This document shows, in pieces, positions 6,383-8,787 of a stretch of 8,787 nt of DNA (position 1 is its first letter; the number at the start of each line of letters is the position of its first letter). The stretch comes from Halodesulfurarchaeum sp. (GTDB lineage: Archaea > Halobacteriota > Halobacteria > Halobacteriales > Halobacteriaceae), in the NCBI GenBank assembly GCA_018334775.1, contig JAGXLJ010000032.1, forward strand, positions 1-8,787. The letters run 5' to 3'. A program made the position numbers and the translations under genes. The notes under the pieces were generated by a model. That model saw only the letters and a list, made by a program, of their open reading frames with translations, searched no databases and was not told the origin of the DNA.

Positions 6383-6409
6383 GGAAAAAGGTTCGGAGGG
6401 GTTTATTAT
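6383..6409. promoter_or_regulatory. Divergent promoters of the PLD gene and the small membrane protein
   Basis: Minus-strand CCTTTTTCC (6383-6391) is centred 29 bases before the PLD GTG. Plus-strand TTTATTAT (6402-6409) is centred about 26 bases before the ATG at 6432, the classic haloarchaeal leaderless distance. GGAGG at 6395-6399 lies eight bases before another ATG at 6408, offering a competing, leadered start for the plus-strand gene. Confidence 0.4.
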
Positions 6410-6431
6410 GATTCGAGAGCCTCGCCCTCAT

Positions 6432-6668
6432 ATGGACATTGCGACGCAACTTTCACTCGCCGGGTCAGCAATCGGAGTCCTTGGAGCGATGTTACTCTTC
6501 GTCGAGTTCTTCCAATTGCCCAGTTACGTCCGCTTTGACAAGGATTTCGAAAGTTACAGCGTCGATATCTCACCCGACGATGCGACGGAGTACACGGCTT
6601 TTGGCCGAACTGGAGCGGTCCTCATTGGGGTCGCCTTTGCCCTGCAGTTGACTGGGACCTTCCTCTAA
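6432..6668 (+). CDS. Small two-helix membrane protein of unknown function
   Basis: I do not recognise this 78-residue protein. It has two hydrophobic helices, about 8-27 (LAGSAIGVLGAMLLFVEFF) and 58-77 (GRTGAVLIGVAFALQLTGTF), joined by an acidic, Tyr-rich loop of about 30 residues (PSYVRFDKDFESYSVDISPDD). The first helix ends in an aromatic FVEFF patch. The start at 6432 is preferred because a TATA-like TTTATTAT sits 26 bases upstream, as for a leaderless transcript. An ATG at 6408, with GGAGG eight bases upstream, would add the basic octapeptide MIREPRPH. An even longer frame from 6303 runs through the divergent PLD gene and is rejected. It stops nine bases before the convergent HEAT gene. 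Composition and codon use look like real haloarchaeal coding sequence; no function can be assigned. Confidence 0.75.
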   Translation: MDIATQLSLAGSAIGVLGAMLLFVEFFQLPSYVRFDKDFESYSVDISPDDATEYTAFGRTGAVLIGVAFALQLTGTFL

Positions 6669-6677
6669 TGACCTGAC

Positions 6678-8054
6678 TCACTCCTCGTCTGCTGATTCCT
6701 CGGCCGTTTCCTCGTTGCCTTCCGCCGCTGACTCCTCGGTCTCAGAGTCCTCGTCTTCTGCCTCGGATTCTGTGCTTTCCCCGTCACTTCCCAACGTGTT
6801 TGTGGCTTTTTCAGCCTCTTGCTCGATCAAGTACGAGTTCGCCGTCTCGAAGTCAGCCGCTGCCTCAAGCGCTGACTCGGTTCCGATTTCCCCGAGAGCC
6901 CAGGCGGCACTCGCCCGAACCGAGGCGTCCGCGGACGTATCAGCGAGGAGGTCAGCCAGCGGATCGATAGCCCGTGTATCACCGATCATACCGAGTGCGC
7001 GTGTGGCTGCGTTTGTAACACGGTCACTATCTGCGACGAGTTGGTTTGCCACCGTTTCGGTTGCAGACTCGTCACCGATTGCACCGAGTGCCGTCAGCGA
7101 GCGCGCCTGAAGCTCCAGTGAACTGCCCGACTCCGCGTGGCTTTCGACGGCAGCAACACCAGCCTCCGCGCCGATCTTGCCGATCGCGTCGATGGCATTG
7201 AGGTCACGCCGTTTGGCGAGGTTCGTCAGCGGTTCGAGTCCCTGCTCGTCCCCCATGTATTCCAATGCCTCGATACAATGTCGAGCGATAAAATCGGTAT
7301 CCCCCATCAGGTCCAGTAGCAGGACGACCATCTCGACGTTTCCCTGCTTCTCCCAGGCTTTGAGTGCCGACCATTCCGGCGGGAAGTCCTTGTGCTTGGC
7401 ACCTTCCAGGGGTTCGTAGAAGCCTTCGCGATGGAGTCGCTCCCGCACTTTGAGGTCCGTCCAGGCTGTCGACGTGTCGACGGAATCCGCGAGTGTGCCC
7501 GCGGCCTCAAGCAGGTCCGCAATCGACTCTGCACCTTCGTCCGCATCGAGGGCTGCTTCCTCGACGCTCTCGGTGACCGTCTCAAGGGTCACGGACAACT
7601 CCTCGGGATCCGGGACCGCTTCCCCAAACTCCGCATCGAGAATCGACTCCACCTCGTCCAGGAAGTCTTGCACGCCGGGAACGAGTTCCCTCTCACCCTC
7701 TTCGGCCCACCGCGTGCCGGTCAGCGTACTCCGAACGTCGTCAATTGCATCGACGACGTCCTCGCCATAGGGCCCCCGCTTTTCATCGACGGCGTCCTGA
7801 AGGTCCGACAGTTCATCTTCAAGGTCGTCCGCCGGATCGTCGGGTTCCTCGTCCTCGTCTTCCGGTTCCGGAACCGGGATTTCGGTCTCTTCGAGGTCCG
7901 CTTCGATTTCCTCGAGTGTCGCTTCGACCTCATCGAGGTCGGCCTCTGTGTCGGCCTCCTCGACGGCGGTTGATGCCGATTCGAGTCGTTCTTCGAACGC
8001 CACAACGATTGAATCGGCTTCCGTCTCCGCTGGCTCTTCGTCCCCGTCACTCAT
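6678..8054 (-). CDS. Acidic HEAT-repeat (PBS-lyase-like) protein
   Basis: A 458-residue, strongly acidic, soluble protein. Residues 1-60 are predicted helical and coiled-coil-like (Glu/Ala/Leu heptads), followed by a Pro/Glu/Asp-rich stretch (about 59-80) and a second mainly helical region (about 80-195). A segment with Trp, His and Lys (198-235) leads into HEAT/PBS-lyase-type helical repeats at about 235-400, seen in the recurring patterns ALEYMGDEQGLEPLTNLA, ALGAIGDESA, ALGMIGDTRAIDPLADLL and ALGEIGTESA. The tail (421-458) is almost entirely Glu, Asp, Ser, Ala and Thr and must be disordered. HEAT repeats bind proteins, so a scaffold or partner role is likely, but no partner is identified. 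The start is ATG 8054, 23 bases after the PssA stop; an open extension to 8144 overlaps that gene and lacks acidic character. It is probably co-transcribed with PssA. I do not recognise a specific orthologue. Confidence 0.88.
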   Translation of the reverse strand: MSDGDEEPAETEADSIVVAFEERLESASTAVEEADTEADLDEVEATLEEIEADLEETEIPVPEPEDEDEEPDDPADDLEDELSDLQDAVDEKRGPYGEDVVDAIDDVRSTLTGTRWAEEGERELVPGVQDFLDEVESILDAEFGEAVPDPEELSVTLETVTESVEEAALDADEGAESIADLLEAAGTLADSVDTSTAWTDLKVRERLHREGFYEPLEGAKHKDFPPEWSALKAWEKQGNVEMVVLLLDLMGDTDFIARHCIEALEYMGDEQGLEPLTNLAKRRDLNAIDAIGKIGAEAGVAAVESHAESGSSLELQARSLTALGAIGDESATETVANQLVADSDRVTNAATRALGMIGDTRAIDPLADLLADTSADASVRASAAWALGEIGTESALEAAADFETANSYLIEQEAEKATNTLGSDGESTESEAEDEDSETEESAAEGNEETAEESADEE

Positions 8055-8077
8055 ATTCCCGTCTTCCGGGAGAATTC

Positions 8078-8787
8078 CTATGAGCGTTTCCCTTCCGGTC
8101 CGGGATACAACCGGGGCGCAAGAACCAGATAAGCCACGGCCCATGCGAGCAAGACACGTGGGAAAACAGATCCGGACACCGCCGGAAAGAGGATTGCTGC
8201 AGCCTGTATAGCGCCCATAATCAGCGCGTCACGAACCCGGAGATCGGGATAGACACGATCGCCAAGCATGAGGATGCCAAACACAGCCAGACCTCCAATG
8301 GCACCCCAGGTCGGCACACCGGCCAGTAGTCCCGCGGCCAATATCGTCGCGGCGAGTGTCGTCTGGACTCCGTGCGTTGACGGTTGTTCGGTGTCGTAGG
8401 TCGTGTACAACGCCAATCGCAGGACGGCCGCACAAACAAATGCGGCCCCGAGGACGAGTGCACCGTACTCCTTCAGCGACGTTAGCGGGGTTAGCAGTGC
8501 AATGACCATCGCGGCGGGTGCGACGCCAAACGAGGCGACATCAGCCAACGAATCCAGATGCGGTCCGATTTCCGAACCGCCGGTACGTCTCGCGATGATT
8601 CCATCAAGTGCGTCAGTAATAGCCGCGAGCAGGATTATTCGTGCAGCGAGTTCGACGTTAGTCGGCGCGACGGCGATCGCGACCGGGTGTTCGGGTTTGG
8701 GCGGAACGCCTTTTACAATCCCGGCTTCGGCGATGGCGGCGATGGCATCTTTGGCACGGGCAAGTGGTCTCGCAGCGACATCCGGCA
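8078..8787 (-). CDS. pssA: CDP-alcohol phosphatidyltransferase, probable archaetidylserine synthase (5' end beyond window)
   Basis: Membrane enzyme that swaps CMP on a CDP-activated lipid for an alcohol. The best match is PssA, which in archaea uses CDP-archaeol and serine to make archaetidylserine. 235 residues are visible. The metal-binding signature is complete: D58-AL-D61-G62-II-A65-R66, then G74-PHL-D78-SLA-D82. The spacing between AR and G is seven residues, one less than the classic eight. ADVASFGVAPA follows, as expected of PssA rather than the phosphatidylglycerolphosphate synthase branch. Further helices lie at about 88-100, 107-128, 140-175, 184-203 and 208-224. No ATG, GTG or TTG occurs upstream of the signature before the window edge, so the start is off-window; a TTG at 8548 lies inside the active site and cannot be the start. 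The 45 visible residues before the signature helix are not clearly hydrophobic, which is unusual. It leads an apparent operon with the HEAT gene. Confidence 0.88.
   Translation of the reverse strand, partial: PDVAARPLARAKDAIAAIAEAGIVKGVPPKPEHPVAIAVAPTNVELAARIILLAAITDALDGIIARRTGGSEIGPHLDSLADVASFGVAPAAMVIALLTPLTSLKEYGALVLGAAFVCAAVLRLALYTTYDTEQPSTHGVQTTLAATILAAGLLAGVPTWGAIGGLAVFGILMLGDRVYPDLRVRDALIMGAIQAAAILFPAVSGSVFPRVLLAWAVAYLVLAPRLYPGPEGKRS

Noticed and set aside
6303..6431. Longest reading of the small membrane protein frame
   Set aside because: The first 35 codons overlap the divergent PLD signal peptide and encode a basic, non-conserved-looking stretch. Better start signals exist at 6432 or 6408.
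7392..7973. Plus-strand 193-codon hydrophobic frame with Phe/Arg/Val richness
   Set aside because: It is the antisense of Glu/Asp-rich codons of the HEAT protein (GAG and GAC read back as CTC and GTC), which mimics a membrane protein.
8055..8144. N-terminal extension of the HEAT protein
   Set aside because: It overlaps the 3' end of the PssA gene and contains Arg, Cys and Gly residues unlike the acidic protein that follows; the ATG at 8054 begins the acidic sequence cleanly.
8078..8548. A short PssA beginning at the TTG at 8548
   Set aside because: That TTG is inside the catalytic DG-AR-G-D-D signature, so a product from it would lack the first aspartates. The frame continues upstream to the window edge.
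1..8787. CRISPR arrays, tRNA or rRNA genes, insertion sequences, toxin-antitoxin or defence islands
   Set aside because: I found no regularly spaced repeats, cloverleaf-like segments, transposase motifs, terminal inverted repeats with target duplications, or known defence domains.

Overview
The window is ordinary-looking chromosomal DNA from a halophilic archaeon (class Halobacteria). The proteins are rich in Asp/Glu, codons are GC-rich, and several starts lie about 25-30 bases downstream of an AT-rich TATA-like box, the haloarchaeal leaderless pattern. The families also fit: a DUF5518-type membrane protein, a CDP-alcohol phosphotransferase of the PssA type, and a DHH nuclease with S1 and OB domains. 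I see no rRNA, tRNA, CRISPR array, transposase or integrase. Eight genes are supported, two of them cut by the window edges. No gap between genes reaches 300 bases.

Layout from left to right. Bases 1-1362 (minus) hold most of a MATE-family multidrug/organic-ion exporter; its C-terminus lies beyond the window. Upstream of it is a 265-base gap with a TATA-like element, imperfect direct repeats, small inverted repeats and an open 62-codon frame that overlaps the MATE start by four bases. A small DUF5518-like membrane protein (1628-2050, minus) follows. It is divergent from an SRAP-family (YedK/HMCES) abasic-site protein (2142-2837, plus). Next on the plus strand is a 627-residue RecJ-like DHH/DHHA1 phosphoesterase with N-terminal S1 and OB domains (2931-4814). 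It converges on a 515-residue surface-anchored phospholipase D-superfamily protein carrying a lamin-tail-like domain (4811-6358, minus), and the two stop codons share one CTAG. A 78-residue two-helix membrane protein (6432-6668, plus) is divergent from the PLD gene. Last comes a minus-strand pair: a CDP-alcohol phosphatidyltransferase resembling archaetidylserine synthase (8078 to the window edge) followed 23 bases later by an acidic HEAT-repeat protein (6678-8054).

How the genes may work together. SRAP and the DHH nuclease form a plausible genome-maintenance neighbourhood: an abasic-site shield followed by a single-strand nuclease. PssA makes polar headgroups for membrane lipids and is probably co-transcribed with the HEAT protein, whose role is unknown. 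The PLD-like protein seems to work outside the cell. I found no clear, self-contained new system. The best leads are the complex 5' region of the MATE gene, the lamin-tail/PLD surface protein with many N-glycosylation sequons, the PssA-HEAT pair, and the atypical N-terminal part of PssA.
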